From Karstenula rhodostoma CBS 690.94 (lineage: Eukaryota > Ascomycota > Dothideomycetes > Pleosporales > Didymosphaeriaceae), in NCBI GenBank assembly GCA_010093485.1, contig MU001507.1, forward strand, positions 880,844-944,843: DNA of 64,000 bases, given 5' to 3'. The translations under genes and the position numbers were made by a program. The notes below the pieces were generated by a model. That model made no database searches. It was given only the letters and a program-made list of their open reading frames with translations, and was not told where the DNA came from. Of the stretch, positions 21,901 through 33,717 are shown in pieces; the stretch's first letter is position 1, and every line of letters begins with the position of its first letter.

Positions 21901-23987
21901 GCCACGAAGCATTGTGCTTCTCAGATTCAACACTTGCTCAGAAAGACCACTCAGTGGAACTTCAGTCAGTAGACGAAGCTGCCAAGCAGTTGCCTACACC
22001 TCGTTAGCCTGAGCATGGGGTGTATAATCACTGCAGACCTACCGCGTCGGGATCCCGGCCTGAATCCATCGATCCGGTCGCTATGAGCCACTGGAGAAAC
22101 CTCCCTAAGGAGAATGTCCTCGAGCGGACCAATTCACTTATAACTCTGAAGACAAGCTCCGGGTCTTTACTACGATCCAAAGCCACATGTGGAAGATACC
22201 TCAGAATGCCTTCGGAAACATCGATACCAACTTGGTTCCATTTGCGGAGTAAGCGAGTGACGAGATAGACACGGTGCAAGCCTTGCCGATAAAGCGACGA
22301 TGCCCATTGCAAGACGGCCGAGATAAGACGGTCCTGATCAGGAAAGAAATCAATGCACTGGTACGCCAGTTCGTCTACAGAGATGTTGTTCTCGTAGTCT
22401 ACGCTGTCCAACAACTGATACAACGTACAAAAGGATCGCTGTGATGGTGAAGATCCAAGGCTTCGAGAAGGCATTATATCCCTGTTCCGTTGGTCCAGGC
22501 CGGGGACAACTTGAGAGATCTTCGTGTGTGCTCGACGTTGCGCGAAGACGTGCAATACCTCCCTGCATCTCTCCCAATCATCAGGGAGTAAAAGGCACGC
22601 AGACTTGGTGACAGCAACCCTGGCAATTATGCTCTCAAGCAGCCCAAGGACGGATGTTTCTCGGGACTCCCCGCTCGAACTGTAAATCTTCCCAGCATGA
22701 TTCAAGAGCGATTCTGCCAAACGTTTGCCGCGACGGCGGAAAGATATGATACTGGTCCAAAAGTCGGGGATGCAGGTGATCAGAAGCCAAAGGAACAAAC
22801 GCTCTGAAGTGCAAGAATCAAGACTCTTAAGTATCCAGTCCATGAAATGGTCTTCTTCCATGAGGTGCTCCTTGAATAGGTGTGCTGCAAGCTGCAAAGC
22901 ATACGTGATACGGATCTTCCAGTCTTGCTGTCCAATGGTTGCTATTACGCCGTCCAGAAACTGCTCGACTGAGCTTGTCCAGCCGCGGACCCAAGTAATC
23001 GTGCCTGCTTGCCCCTTCCTTTTGTGAGCTCGCATTTCATTGATTCCCACGCACTTCGCTAGCCACAAGGCCCGAGGGATGGGTATGTTCTTGTTGAGGC
23101 ATTGGTCAAGGAGAACCTTGCCAGTGACGCCGTGCGGTATGGTGCGGCTCAAACGGCGTAGCCCAACTGCTGGATTGGCCAAATCGTGCAGCCAACTCTC
23201 TCGAGTAGAGTCGCGGAGTGTTAATCGAGGAGGTGGTTTGAAAGTATTGGGCGCGAGGAGACGATTGCACGACTGGCGCTTTTCAAGGACAGCAACGAAC
23301 AAAGTTGACAGTGTCGATGTGCCAGACTTGTTCTTCAGGTTGGCCCACAAGGAGGGTCGCGCGGTGTTCGTCTCGTTCATAATCTGGGACTTGTTGCTGA
23401 TCCCACCCTTGACCAGCGCCTCGGAGAGCACATCTTCGGGATGGTTGCCCGTCCACGGAAAGAGGTCGGCAGCTTCTATCATGGCGTCAGTAGGTAGTCC
23501 GCGCAGCCAGTGTCTGAGACTCACTTCCGCCTGGGAGGACAGCGGCCGAGGCTGGCGTGTCCTGGTTCACCACCTTTGTCATCGTTGGATCGGCCTTGAC
23601 GCCACTGCCTCCAGGGAAAATACGACGCTGGTGCAGAGCCTCGGCGGGCATGGACAAGCTGGGCCGCGGAGGCACCGGTAGAGCCGCAGTCGTCGGACTG
23701 GGCTCCGAGGACTCGAAACCGCTGTGGGCGGCTACGCTGAAGAAGAGCTGGGGTTTGCCCTTGGGAGGGGCGCGCATGGGCTCGGGAGCCGTCGTCTGTA
23801 TGCCATCGAGCGGCCCTGGCTTGCCCTTGGGTCTGGCTTTGGGCGGCGGTTCCCCAGCAGCACGGTCGTGGTCTACTGTCGTCTCTTGGCCAGGCTGTCC
23901 TGCCGCCCGCCGCGCCGACGACGTCGCAGGCGCATTCCCGCGGTGTTGCACAGGGTCTTGCGCGCCTTGGGCGGGACGGGAAGTCAT
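18965..23987 (-). CDS. med12: Mediator subunit 12 (Med12/Srb8)
   Basis: Six exons (23525..23987, 22043..23475, 20472..21993, 20174..20412, 19828..20126, 18965..19775) give 1588 aa, in frame. The defining Med12 segment starts at the exon 1/2 junction: GGKAADLFPWTGNHPEDVL, then NKSQIMNETNTARPSLW and LSTLFVAVLEKRQ. The large middle region is helical (for example SLDSCTSERLFLWLLIT). The C-terminus is glutamine-rich (QLQQMQQMQAMAQQRQ), usual for fungal Med12. The protein is part of the Cdk8 kinase module that reversibly binds Mediator and represses or tunes RNA polymerase II transcription in the nucleus. Introns 3-5 carry clear branch points such as CTACTAAT and TTTACTAAT. Confidence 0.95.
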
Positions 23988-24324
23988 CGCACGGAGAGCG
24001 GATTCATGGTGTGATCAAGGGCCAGCGGACGGCGGGTGGATGGAGTAGCCAGCCGAACGGACTCGGCGTGTGTGCGTGTGCGTGTGTGGAACTCGAAAAC
24101 GGCCGATGTAGGAGGGAAAAACAATCCGCAGACGATCACGAATAGTGGAGGAGCTTCAAGGGCAATGGGGCGGTTGTCGCGGAGTCGGACCGGCAATGAG
24201 GTCGGCCAACTTGGGCCGAGACAGGGTTGCGTCAGTCAGCGATATGGTGCACATGTGGGACCACCCCTTCATCACCACCTCCACCAACCCTCGCCTCGCC
24301 TTATCCCGTGCTTGCTGCATCACA
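23988..24324. promoter_or_regulatory. Divergent promoter of MED12 and the Asterix gene
   Basis: 337 bases between the two start codons. Contains a GTGTGCGTGTGCGTGTGTGG run near 24068-24090. No factor site assigned. Confidence 0.6.
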
Positions 24325-25018
24325 ATGGCGTCCAACAAGAAGGACATGCGACGGATCGATCTGAGTACGCTTCTTGCAATTGCCCTACGTCCTTCAGCTT
24401 GGTGCTACGCACCTCGAACCCCTAATCTATATTACTATCAGCCGAGGTCGGTAGACGTCACGTGCGCTAACTCTGGATTACAGTCGTACCTTATGCCGAA
24501 CCGGCGAAGGACAAGTCAGATGGCGATATGGCCAGTACTATGGCGACGACGTTGCCGATGGCTGCGGTATGTTTCCCGCTACCTGTCCAATATGCCTCTG
24601 CCTCTGCTAACGACCTGCTTCAGATATTCACCCGCAACAAGTAAGAGCAGATATGGTCATAAGCGGAAATCAGCTCTAACACTGCGTGCACTTCAGGATG
24701 ATTGGATGGGTCGCCGTCGTGTTTGCGCTCCAGTCGTGGCTAGCAGAGACCGCTGAGCAAAGAAGGACAGCTGCTACCCCAGCCTACTTCTCTGTAGGCA
24801 TGAGCTGTAAGTTGTCTCTCGAGCATGGGCGAGTGATCATAGCTAACATAGACCAGTCATGTCGCTGCTCGTTGTAAGTTGTATCCTACGCCCTTTCCTG
24901 GTGATGTCCAGAGACTCATGGCAAACAGGGTTACATGCCATTGTTTCTCCCCCCGGTTACCCCGCGTGTCGGGACAGGTTCTGGCACAGAGGCGCCACCT
25001 GCCGCTCCCCCGTCTTAA
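24325..25018 (+). CDS. Asterix / WDR83OS family ER membrane protein (PAT complex)
   Basis: Six small exons (24325..24364, 24484..24566, 24624..24640, 24697..24806, 24857..24873, 24929..25018) give 118 aa; two exons are only 17 nt. The joined protein reads MASNKKDMRRIDLIVPYAEP, then TLPMAAIFTRNKMIGWVAVV, SWLAETAEQRR, FSVGMSFMSLLVGYMPLFLPP. This matches the UPF0139/Asterix family, whose human member WDR83OS forms the PAT intramembrane chaperone with CCDC47 at the ER translocon. The (L/M)PMAA-x-FTRNK(M/L)IGW motif spans two introns, which confirms the splicing. The family has two to three membrane segments. Length fits the usual 100-120 aa. Confidence 0.92.
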
Positions 25019-25281
25019 CCTTTGGGCATTTGATGGGATCTGAAAGCTGTATATGTACACTTAAACTCATGGTTTATGTAATTCGGTTCACCCGGCAGAG
25101 TTTCAATTGAGTGACCGCCGAACGTTGCATCTTAAAATGTATATTTACTTGAAACATGCTATCTTACAGAGCGTTTGTTTTACACGCCATGAAAGTGATA
25201 AATATGCAACAGTGCTCCACGTAGCTTGTGTCTGCCACTTTAACCTCCAACATGCCCAACGGACCCTGATGATCCGTATCT

Positions 25282-26390
25282 TTACGTAGCTTGGTATGCG
25301 TTCACTTGTTTCGCATATTCCTCCGTTTCCTCGATCGACTTTGGCGTGGCAAAGTCTGTGAAGCCCCAGACCTTCCAGCCTTTTGCCGAGCCGCGGATGA
25401 ACTGTTTTTGCAAAACAAAGTACTCAACAATGTCGGATGATGTCGCTGCAGAGTCTTGGTCCTTCTTCTTGCGAGACTCCTTCGATTCACCGAACCTGAG
25501 TGTCTGTTTGCTCTGGATGCGGAAAACAACCTGGTGGAGTCCGGTATCCTCGAAGCCAGGCAGAGAAAGGGGACTGGCAACGTTCGACACGATTTTGCAG
25601 CTCGGTTCGCCTTGAACGTTCCACTGCATTCGTACACCCGCCGGACGAGATTCTATGCGCGTTTGGAATTCCTGCGCAACACCAGAAGCGCACATTGTTG
25701 AGATCGCCTTTGAGTCAGCACTGTCAAAGTCAGCCGTGTATCTAGCGCAAACGCGGGGCGAACGGTGGCCGCAAAGCGTGGGTGGGCTTACTTCGCAAAC
25801 GATTCGTAAAGGGCCTTGTACTTCAGTACGGCGTCCTGGCTCAACGTTTTGCGATTTTTGAGGCTGAGCCAATACATGTGTGGTGGGTTCTCAGTGAAGC
25901 TTCGTCGGAAGCGCCACAACCTATCTGTGTGTTAACTTCGTAGTCACACGATGTCTGTACATCGAACGAGACGTACTGGTACCAAGATGTTAACCGTGCC
26001 CTGAGCCACTTCCATTCATACGACATCCGATCTTTGAGAGAGAAACGCGTCAACGGGAACAACGGGGCGTGCACGAAGGTACCTGCTCTGCGTCAGTCTG
26101 CGGCACGCGGGCAACAATTGTTCGACAAACTTACCTGGTACCAGGCCGATGTCGTCAGGTACGTTGCGTTCATCGCTGAATTGCTCCTCTTGCTGTGAGC
26201 TCGAGGCTTTGCCTGGTTGGTAGCGCGATGCGGCTCCGACCACGACGGGATCAACAGCTCGGCTTCTTCCAGCGCGGGATAGATTTCTTTCCAACGCCGG
26301 CGTGGAGGAGAGGAAGCGCTTCGAGGGTGGGAATGCCAGGCACTGCCGATGCAGCGGCTTTAGCGACCGGAGTGGGAGGTGTGTCGACAT
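25282..26390 (-). CDS. mba1: Mba1/mL45-like mitochondrial ribosome receptor (Tim44-like domain)
   Basis: Four exons (26135..26390, 25977..26082, 25792..25920, 25282..25720) give 309 aa. The N-terminus (MSTHLPLRSLKPLHRQ...RFLSSTPALER) is a mitochondrial presequence with the RFLSSTPAL motif common in ascomycetes. The centre reads GLVPGTFVHAPLFPLTRFSLKDRMSYEWKWLRARL, then KYKALYESFAKANADS, the start of a Tim44-like/mL45 fold, and ends with GWKVWGFTDFATPKSIEE, also typical. Mba1 and mL45 sit at the polypeptide exit of the mitochondrial ribosome and dock it to the inner membrane for insertion of newly made proteins. Which of the two names fits best would need a profile search. Confidence 0.78.
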
Positions 26391-27122
26391 GGTGTAGTGT
26401 GCAGCGCAAAGTGAACAATTGTTGGAGAGGTGCCATCGCGAATGCGGGAGTCCGCAAAACCCGAAAACGGACAAGCGTTATTGGTCACGTGGCAAGCCTG
26501 ACTTCTGGGATCCAAGGCTTCTAATATGTCTAGATTCTTGACTCCATGAGGCTCACACATTGTTTTCATAATGCTTGTCGCTCCGTTCTTTCAGCGTCGA
26601 GTGCTGTACAGTAGTGCGTCAGATACTACCGCTATTCGTCTATCCGAGTATATGGGTAATTGGCAACATGATCTGAGTAGCAACAGCAGTTACAGAATTA
26701 GGATAATAGTTTGAGTACAATCAACCTACCCCTTGCCTGTCTAGGGTAACATACAGTCCTGGCTTGGTGCGGTATTCATAGGTTGGAGAAATCAAAATAT
26801 TAAAGTGTGGATGTTTATCAGATAACCACTCTTGCGAGTGCTGCCGATCAGGTCTTCTAGGTTTGTGCCCTTTCCGTGCTTGGACTCGTCCGCCAAGTCT
26901 TATATCTAATGGTAGTAGTACAGTAACTTACAGTGACTTCCAAAAATGCCCAAGCTGAGTATACAGGATTCGAAGAGGAGGGTATTGTTGGTTTGTTCAA
27001 GCAGCTTCCCCCTTCTCTCTTTGGTTCAACAGGTATCAACGCCGTTATGCTGGTCTTTTTCCTTCTCTGAACGCCGTTCCAAAAAAAAAAGCCCCAATAG
27101 TACATGCTAACGTATATCCCAC
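26391..27122. other. Intergenic, AT-rich
   Basis: 730 bases between two minus-strand genes: promoter of the Mba1-like gene and 3' end of the carrier gene. Holds an A10 run at 27081-27090 on the plus strand. A minus-strand open frame at 26857-27105 was judged to be noise. Confidence 0.5.
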
Positions 27123-28396
27123 TTAAAGGTTGCTGCTAGTTCCAAGAAACTTCAACACGGCCTCATACGTGCCAAACATAATCGCGGCACTCGGCACAAC
27201 GCGGAACATATGAGGGACCAGTCCGCCATAGAGTGCAGCCATACCCTCCTCTTTCCATATTAACTTGAAGCACTGGGTTAGGCCGGTGTACTTCAGGTGG
27301 CCGTTCTCCAATGGAGCCTGTCGCAATCGAGTTCGTACGACCTAATCGTGAGAACGTCAGTCTTCGTCAATTTTTTCAATCAAATGCACGTAAATGTTGC
27401 TCACCTCATGAGGATATGTTATCAGGGCAGCGATGAACTTGGCAACACCAGCTGCGGACACTTTGCCCGTCCAGGACACTGTCTGGTCCCAAGTGGTAGG
27501 TGGTCGGCCGCTAGCAGCAACCCTCTCTTCTCGTCTCGCCAACGCTATCTTCATTTGCTCGTACATCATCCACTGCAAAGTGCTCTCCGTGACACCCAGA
27601 TAGCTTGCCGTCAGGCCGCGGTAAAGACCCCGTATCCCCTCTTTCCGAATCGTTTGCATTGTGCAATCGAGCGCATTCTTGTACTGGCGACCCCGTCCAT
27701 CAGCATGCGTGTTTTTGTCGAGTTGTAGTCTGGTCTTGACAAGCCAGATAGGATTCGTTGCCGTTCCGGTAACAATGCCAGCACAGGCAGCCGCGAAGAG
27801 ATGAACCAATGCAGACTCCTTTCCGTCGTTGAATTGGTTGCTAATGATTCGCTTGCCATTGCCATATGCGTAGAAGTTGATCGCGCGGGCGGGCACGACA
27901 CCAATCAAATTTGGACCGAGACCCTTGAATAGTGCTCGCCAGCCCTCCGATTTGGGCACCTGCCAGAGAATTTCCCCTGTCTCACGGATGTGCAGAAGAG
28001 AGCTGCGTGCGAAGGACATAGTCTCGATAGGAGGAAGGCCGCGCGCTGTGCGCATTGCCGCAAGGTGCTGCTGGTAGTACGTGGATTGGAGGCGGGTTTT
28101 GAGCACATCGAGCGGGGCGGTCAGGGTTGCAGACGCCATGCCTCCGAGCCTGTTCCGGACGTGAGTATGCAGCTTAGGTGGAAGCATATTGCGGAGCTGG
28201 GGATGTCTTACCCGCCAGCGATGAAGTGCGCCCATGACTTTGCGAAGGGCGACTCCGCGGCCGCTACCGGAGTGCCATCTGGCTGCTTTGGGGGGACGAC
28301 GTCGCCTGTTTCGCGCGATTGTGGGAGGAGTGTCTGTTTGAATGGGGTGCCGTCGTCGTGGATGCTTCGAGGGCGCGGCGCATGATCGAGGGTCAT
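27123..28396 (-). CDS. rim2: Mitochondrial carrier, Rim2-type pyrimidine nucleotide transporter
   Basis: Three exons (28212..28396, 27405..28149, 27123..27341) give 382 aa. Three carrier repeats are visible, each with the P-x-[DE]-xx-[KR] signature: TAPLDVLKTRLQ, TNPIWLVKTRLQ and TYPHEVVRTRLRQ. The second half of the first repeat reads GWRALFKGLGPNLIGVVPARAINF, and the long matrix loop in repeat 1 (STYYQQHLAAMRTARGLPP) is characteristic of Rim2/SLC25A33-36. It exchanges pyrimidine (deoxy)nucleoside triphosphates across the inner mitochondrial membrane, supporting mitochondrial DNA and RNA synthesis. Intron 2 falls inside the third signature and its removal restores HEVVRTRL exactly. The start is at MTLDHAPRPRS. 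Confidence 0.94.
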
Positions 28397-28668
28397 CGAA
28401 ACGGCAGTGGCGCTTGTGAATGCGGTAGGCGCGACCAGGAGGATAGTGAACGTGGCGTCAGAAAGACTGTGATATAACTGTAGGTACAAGCTGCGAATGT
28501 TAAGCAAAGGAGAGAGGCGCAGATGGTGGAAGCACTGGGGAGAAATTTAGGAACCGGATTCGGTTTAGCGATCTATGAAGCGTCCTCCGCGTCATGCACA
28601 TGGGTTGTCGCGTCTCCACTTACGAGCCTCCGCTGCATGTCCGCCACAGTCCTACCACCGTAGCCATA
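28397..28668. promoter_or_regulatory. Divergent promoter of RIM2 and CIA30
   Basis: Only 272 bases separate the start codons of two genes for mitochondrial proteins, so they share promoter sequence. No individual site assigned. Confidence 0.6.
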
Positions 28669-29489
28669 ATGCGACCAACAGCACGATGCCTGACGCCCGG
28701 TTTTATGAAGCGCAGCCTCGACGAGCTCAAGCGATATTCTAACTATGGTGAGCGCTCCCTTTGCCCGCAACTCTTTCCGCAAAGCTAACTCCAACAGCGC
28801 TCAAGCTTGAGGGCTTGTCGTCACCCACGAAACCGTACCCTTTGATTCTCTTCGACTCGCAGGATTCTATTGCGCGATGCAAGCGTATGAGCGACAAGGA
28901 CATCGGTGGCTTTTCTGCGGCGAACCTCGACTTTCACACCGCTACTTCAAATGAGCCTGCGCACGCACGCTTCCACGGCACCATATCTACCGAGCTGCCC
29001 AGAGACCAGCCGCATGTGCAACGCACCGGCTACGCTGGTTGGCGCACACTGGACCGTGGCTTTACCATCTTTGGAAAGTCGCTGTGGGATGTGGACTCGT
29101 ACGCGTACCTAGCCATTCAATTCAAGTCAGATGGCCGCAAGTACTTCGTCAATGTACAGACCGAGTCAATTGTACCGACAGATATTCACCAGCACCGTCT
29201 TTACTCAAAGACGCCTGGTGAATGGGAGACTATCCTGATCAAATGGAATGAGTTTGTGCGCACAAACCATGGCCAAGTGGTGGAACCGCAGAGGGAGATG
29301 CTTACCCAGAAAGTGCGAACAGTAGGCAATGCACTCATCGACCGTATACCAGGGCCGTACGATCTCAGCATAAGCAAGGTATGGGCGACAAATGCTACAA
29401 GTGACGACGATATTCTGGCGTCGGTCACAGGTGCCATTACAGGGATTCCTTCGGCTTCAGCGCCGCAGCGCGGCTTCCACAAAGCATAG
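28669..29489 (+). CDS. cia30: Complex I intermediate-associated protein 30 (NDUFAF1 family)
   Basis: Two exons (28669..28747, 28798..29489) give 256 aa. The CIA30 domain covers about residues 40-225: LILFDSQDSIARCKRMSDKDIGGFSAANLDF, FHGTISTELP, RTGYAGWRTL, GKSLWDVDSYAYLAIQFKSDGRKYFVNVQTES, HRLYSKTPGEWETILIKWNEFVRTNHG. The family chaperones assembly of the membrane arm of respiratory complex I in mitochondria. The N-terminus (MRPTARCLTPGFMKRSLDELKRY) is basic and could act as presequence. Its presence indicates that this fungus has a conventional complex I. Confidence 0.94.
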
Positions 29490-29996
29490 ACGCCCAGACG
29501 AGAGCTTTCAGATGATCGTTCATCATAAGTTAGATTTCTGCGGTCAAGATTGTATAATACTGCGGGTCGGGATTGCATTGCTTTAATAAATTCTCAATCT
29601 CGAAACTAGCCGGAGTGTCAAAGTGGTGTATTAAAGTAGGGACTGATGTAGCAATGGGTTTCCATGGAATCAACAAGAGTGCTTTGCCCGATCCATGTCT
29701 GCCCTGAATTTGTGATGGGCACCTGCGGGCACCTGAGGCAGGCGCCCGATCACGTGATAGCGCGATTTGAAGTTCTTCGAACTTCCCGGATTGGCTACTG
29801 CCCTCCAAACAGTCCACACCCGAACTCAAGCTTACACACTGGTGCAGCTGCACAGCTCACCGTTCGCAGTATTGAACATATCAAACCCGGCCACTTACTT
29901 GTCATAAACATGCGCAGAGCATCCATGAGTCTTTCGAACCAAAAGGGCCACCAAGCGACGCAGTAGTGTGCTCACAATAGCGTGCCCCCCGCCGTC
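29490..29996. other. Intergenic between CIA30 and APC5
   Basis: About 500 bases, tandem plus-strand arrangement. No gene seen; a short repeat GGGCACCTGCGGGCACCTG lies near 29717-29735. Confidence 0.5.
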
Positions 29997-32626
29997 ATGT
30001 CGAAACCGCGATATCTCACCGCGTCCAAGATCAGCCTTCTGGTCCTCGTCCAGCTGTACTGCGACTCTGACTTTCCCTCCTCCGCCACTGTTCCAGTCCT
30101 TTCTTTTGTTCTCTCACACACCTTCCCAGCGACCCCATCAGCTGCTCGCAAGCCTCATACAGTAGAGCAACATGTTGCTCCCCTGTCAATTCGGGCCTTC
30201 GAAGACATACTTCAAAAGCAGACCTCGAGTAAACCGGGACGCTCACTTCTGGATCCCTTCCTCGAACGTCTATGGAAAATGAACTCAATCGATGCTCTTT
30301 TTGACCTGTTCAATGACTTGGGAACTCTGCTGGGTCCCTCAGAGGAGGAACCATCCCAGGAGACGAAACACATGCACCTGTCACCAACATCGCCACTTGG
30401 TGCCCTGGTCCGACAAGCTCGCCTAGAGTTTACCCGACTTCCTTTCGACGATATAGTTCATCTGTGGTGCGCCTTTATCGCTTACCGCGCACCCACCGCC
30501 CAGCGGGCAAGACGACAGAGCGGACAGGCTTCGTCTAGTGTAGACATTGTGGCAACAGACTTGGGGTTGAGCAAAGAAGACAGCCTCTTCGAGATTACCT
30601 ACGGTCACCTGTTGGAAGGAGACACGTCTTCTACTTCACTCAGCCATGACGACCTCGAACGCATTCTCGAGTTTCAGCTCGACAAACTTCAACGCATGTA
30701 TGCCTTCCTAAGAGTTTCACCAATCACTAACGAACGGTAGGGCTTGGTTGTCGTGTCCCGGAGGAAATGAAAGCTCCACTACGACAACTCCTTGAATCGT
30801 CCGACACCGTTCCTAGGCAAGCACATTTGGTACTCTTCTTCGATGCTTGGAAGTCAGGCGATTACTCTTCGGCTTTCGACAATCTCCATCGTTACTTTGA
30901 TCATGCAATGCAAGCACGAGAGAGAATACACTACCAATATGCTTTGTTGCATATGGCTATTCTTCAGGCTGACTTCGGATGTTTCGGAGAAGCTATCGCT
31001 GCCATCAATGAGACTGTGGCAACGGCCAGGGAGAATCAAGACATACATTGTCTCAACTTCAGTCTCAATTGGTTGAATCACATGAGCAAGGCTTACCCAA
31101 AACAAATGAAGAGAGCTGGATACATCGGAATGCTGGGATCTGAAAGGGAAGGACTGGCGTTCTTGAAGGCTAAAGCCAGAGAAACCAGGACTTACAATTT
31201 ACTGAGCGCTACCTTACTGAACGAAGCGAAGCTATGCTTGCTTTCGGTAAGCACCTTGTGCTGGACTTCTTGGGCTGTACAACTAACGCATGGCAGGGTG
31301 ATGTAGCTTCCCGTGCTTTTGAGCTTCTGTATCAGTCGTCTCACTTGAGTCTTAAAGAAAACATAGGGAATAATGGGTCTCATTTGCTTTTCCAATCTGC
31401 GCTGTATTCCCGCCTAGGCAACCCGAGCCTGTCAGAGGCGAACTGCCAACTGCTGCTCGACTGTTATCAAAGTGGATGCCCATTGGACGAACGCATCAGA
31501 GCACTCGGTCGTCGCGCGTTCTTGGTGAGTCTTTTCGGCGTATTCCAACCCCAACGAAAACTAACCATCAGGAGGTGCTGCAAAGGTGTCGCTACGACGA
31601 AGCCCTTCGTCTTCTTGCGTCCACGGAACAATTCATGCAGCGTTCCTTAAAGTTCCACCAGTATGTTTATCTGTGTACCGGGCTAGTCAAACTGAGAAGA
31701 GCTATCCGTCAGTAAGTGCTTCCCCACAGCAGACGTTATCAATCGTCACCACTCACCGTGTGCAACAGCAAAGACTGGACAGCTTGCGAGGTGCTCTTCT
31801 CCTATCTCCAACCCGACTCGTCAACCGATCCTGAGTTGACCTTTCTGCTTTCCGAGTCGCGCATAGACTACCTCGTGGCACGCGGATTATACTCGCAAGC
31901 GTGGGACATCGTAGAGGAGCTATCCACCACACTCAAGGAAGAAGGCGGTGATGTTATGCAGCGCATTTCTCTGCTCATCGCCAAAGCAGACATATGCAGA
32001 AGACTTGGCCGTCCTGAGAGAGGCTTCAGTGTCGCTCTAAGAGCAGCCAGTGTGGCGTTCAAGGCGCATTTGAAGACGTGCTTGTTCAACGCGGTGGGCC
32101 TGCTGGCCAATATCTTGATCTCGAACGCAGACTATCACGCTGCCACACGCTTGCTGAGCGCCATAATCCCCCAAGTTTGTTCAGCCCGCGTATTCATGGA
32201 TACTCTAGGGTGCTAACTGAAGCGCAGTCACTGGAGAACGGCGATGTCCATGTCGCAGGAGCACTATACTCACACATGGGCGATGCTTATATGGGTCTTG
32301 CGGGTGTAGAGGACGGATCGAGCGCTGCAGGTCTCCGCTTGCGAGCAATCCGGGTGAGCCGCGCGGAACTGTACATTGACCGGGCTCGCGAATGTAAGTC
32401 ATCCCATACCGCAGAGCGGCTCTGGTCTCCTCAAGATTCTGACGATTCTGCAGGTTTCAAAAAAGCCGAGGATGTGGAAGGTGAGTGTGAACAGCTCATG
32501 AAGAAGGCAGTCATCGCGAGGTTGAGAGGCGATGAAGAGCTGGCTGAGGAGTGGGCGCATGACCACAATCGCGTTTGGGAACATGGCGTTGGGCGCATCG
32601 CAGGGAACAGCATTGAGGTGCACTAG
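29997..32626 (+). CDS. apc5: Anaphase-promoting complex subunit 5
   Basis: Seven exons (29997..30693, 30741..31246, 31297..31524, 31572..31711, 31769..32174, 32228..32393, 32454..32626) give 771 aa. Recognisable segments: MSKPRYLTASKISLLVLV at the start, then LVLFFDAWKSGDYSSAFDNLHRYFDHAM and YQYALLHMAILQADFGCFGEAIAAI, the tetratricopeptide region shared by Apc5 proteins. The protein is a scaffold subunit of the APC/C ubiquitin ligase in the nucleus. Intron 1 only keeps the frame and the conserved QRLGCRVPEEMKAPL join if it uses a GC donor (GCATGT at 30694); the nearby GT at 30698 shifts the frame. APC5 is a standard neighbour of the mating-type locus in Pezizomycotina. It converges with COX13. 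Confidence 0.92.
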
Positions 32627-32857
32627 ATGGTATTGCATCTGAGCATGCACTTATCTCTTGGACATGGATGTACGATTGCGCGGTTATGCACGTCATGGTC
32701 TTCAAGGTGGGGGCTCGATCGAGACAAATGAAATGCATTGGCCAGCGACACAAGTGTCTGGGCTTTATGTACAATATCGATGCACGACTGCAGCTGCGTA
32801 CTCTGACAGGTCCTAGAGCTCTTACTCGTCTTTGCGGTACTAGATGTTAAGAAACCC

Positions 32858-33433
32858 TTACTCGTCCTTCTTGTGGTAGTTGACCTTGTCGTTCCAGAAC
32901 AGGGTCTGGCCGGGATATAAGCACTATGCGGGCATGTGAGGGATGTCCTTACCTTGTCGCCGTCACCCCAGAAGAAGTTCTTGGTGCGGATGTTCTGGTA
33001 GGCATACTCGGGCTTATCCTCCTTCGGGGGTGCGTGAGCTACGTGCTCCCAGTGGGCATCCCACCTCAGTTTGCCGTTGATGCCGGCAACGAGCAGGCAG
33101 GGGAGGGCAACGCTGGCAGGTGTTAGCATCGGGGTCGGCCGGCTCGCGCAGCGGGGGGTGGGTGGGTCATACTAGAGGGTGAGCTTGTACCAGAAGACTG
33201 CAGCCCGTTGTCAGCACATTCCATGTATGTCACACTGCGGCGGGCGGCGGGCACTTACTACCGCTCTCCTCGGCGTGCTCGGCGATGCGGGCACGCTCGC
33301 GGTTGAACTCGTTGTCCTCGGCTCCGGCAAACTGCTTGGGAGACTCGCTGCTGTACATGCGGCGGCGGAGGGGCGCGCGGGCGACGGGTGCCATGCGCTG
33401 GCTGGCGCGGAAGAGGGTGCGCTGGGCAATCAT
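32858..33433 (-). CDS. cox13: Cytochrome c oxidase subunit VIa (Cox13)
   Basis: Four exons (33259..33433, 33173..33197, 32953..33112, 32858..32905) give 135 aa; the second exon is 25 nt. Order: mitochondrial presequence (MIAQRTLFRASQRMAPVARAPLRRRMYSSES), short matrix segment, a membrane helix (FWYKLTLYVALPCLLVAGIN) and the conserved intermembrane part HWEHVAHAPPKEDKPEYAYQ, NIRTKNFFWGDGDKTLFWN. The last intron splits GDGDK|TLFWND, as expected for the family. It is a nuclear-encoded subunit of complex IV in the inner mitochond­rial membrane. The APN2-COX13-APC5 order is a hallmark of the mating-type flank. Confidence 0.96.
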
Positions 33434-33717
33434 GGTGGCGGGGAGTGGAGATTGTTCGCAATTGGGGCGCAATTGGGGTCGGGGTGTCGTGAGGGTTGGA
33501 CTGACGAAAGCGAGCTTGCGGCAGCTCAGGTCAGGCGAGCTTGGCGTGTTTGATGGGTTTGCCGATGCCCTGTCAGCGGGTAGGCTAGCCCAACGTAACG
33601 TGACGTCGTGCCGCCGACGTCTGGTCGTGCTGCTGCTGTGCGCGTCTGGAGAAGCTCCGCGACGAGAAGGAGAGGTGCCATGAGGCGTTCGCGCCGTGCC
33701 CATCCGTCTCACGCACC

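Noticed and set aside
22725..23681. Long plus-strand frames over MED12
   Set aside because: They are antisense to strongly conserved Med12 coding sequence.
30698..30740. GT donor at 30698 for APC5 intron 1
   Set aside because: It leaves phase 2 where the next exon needs phase 1, giving a frameshift and early stop.
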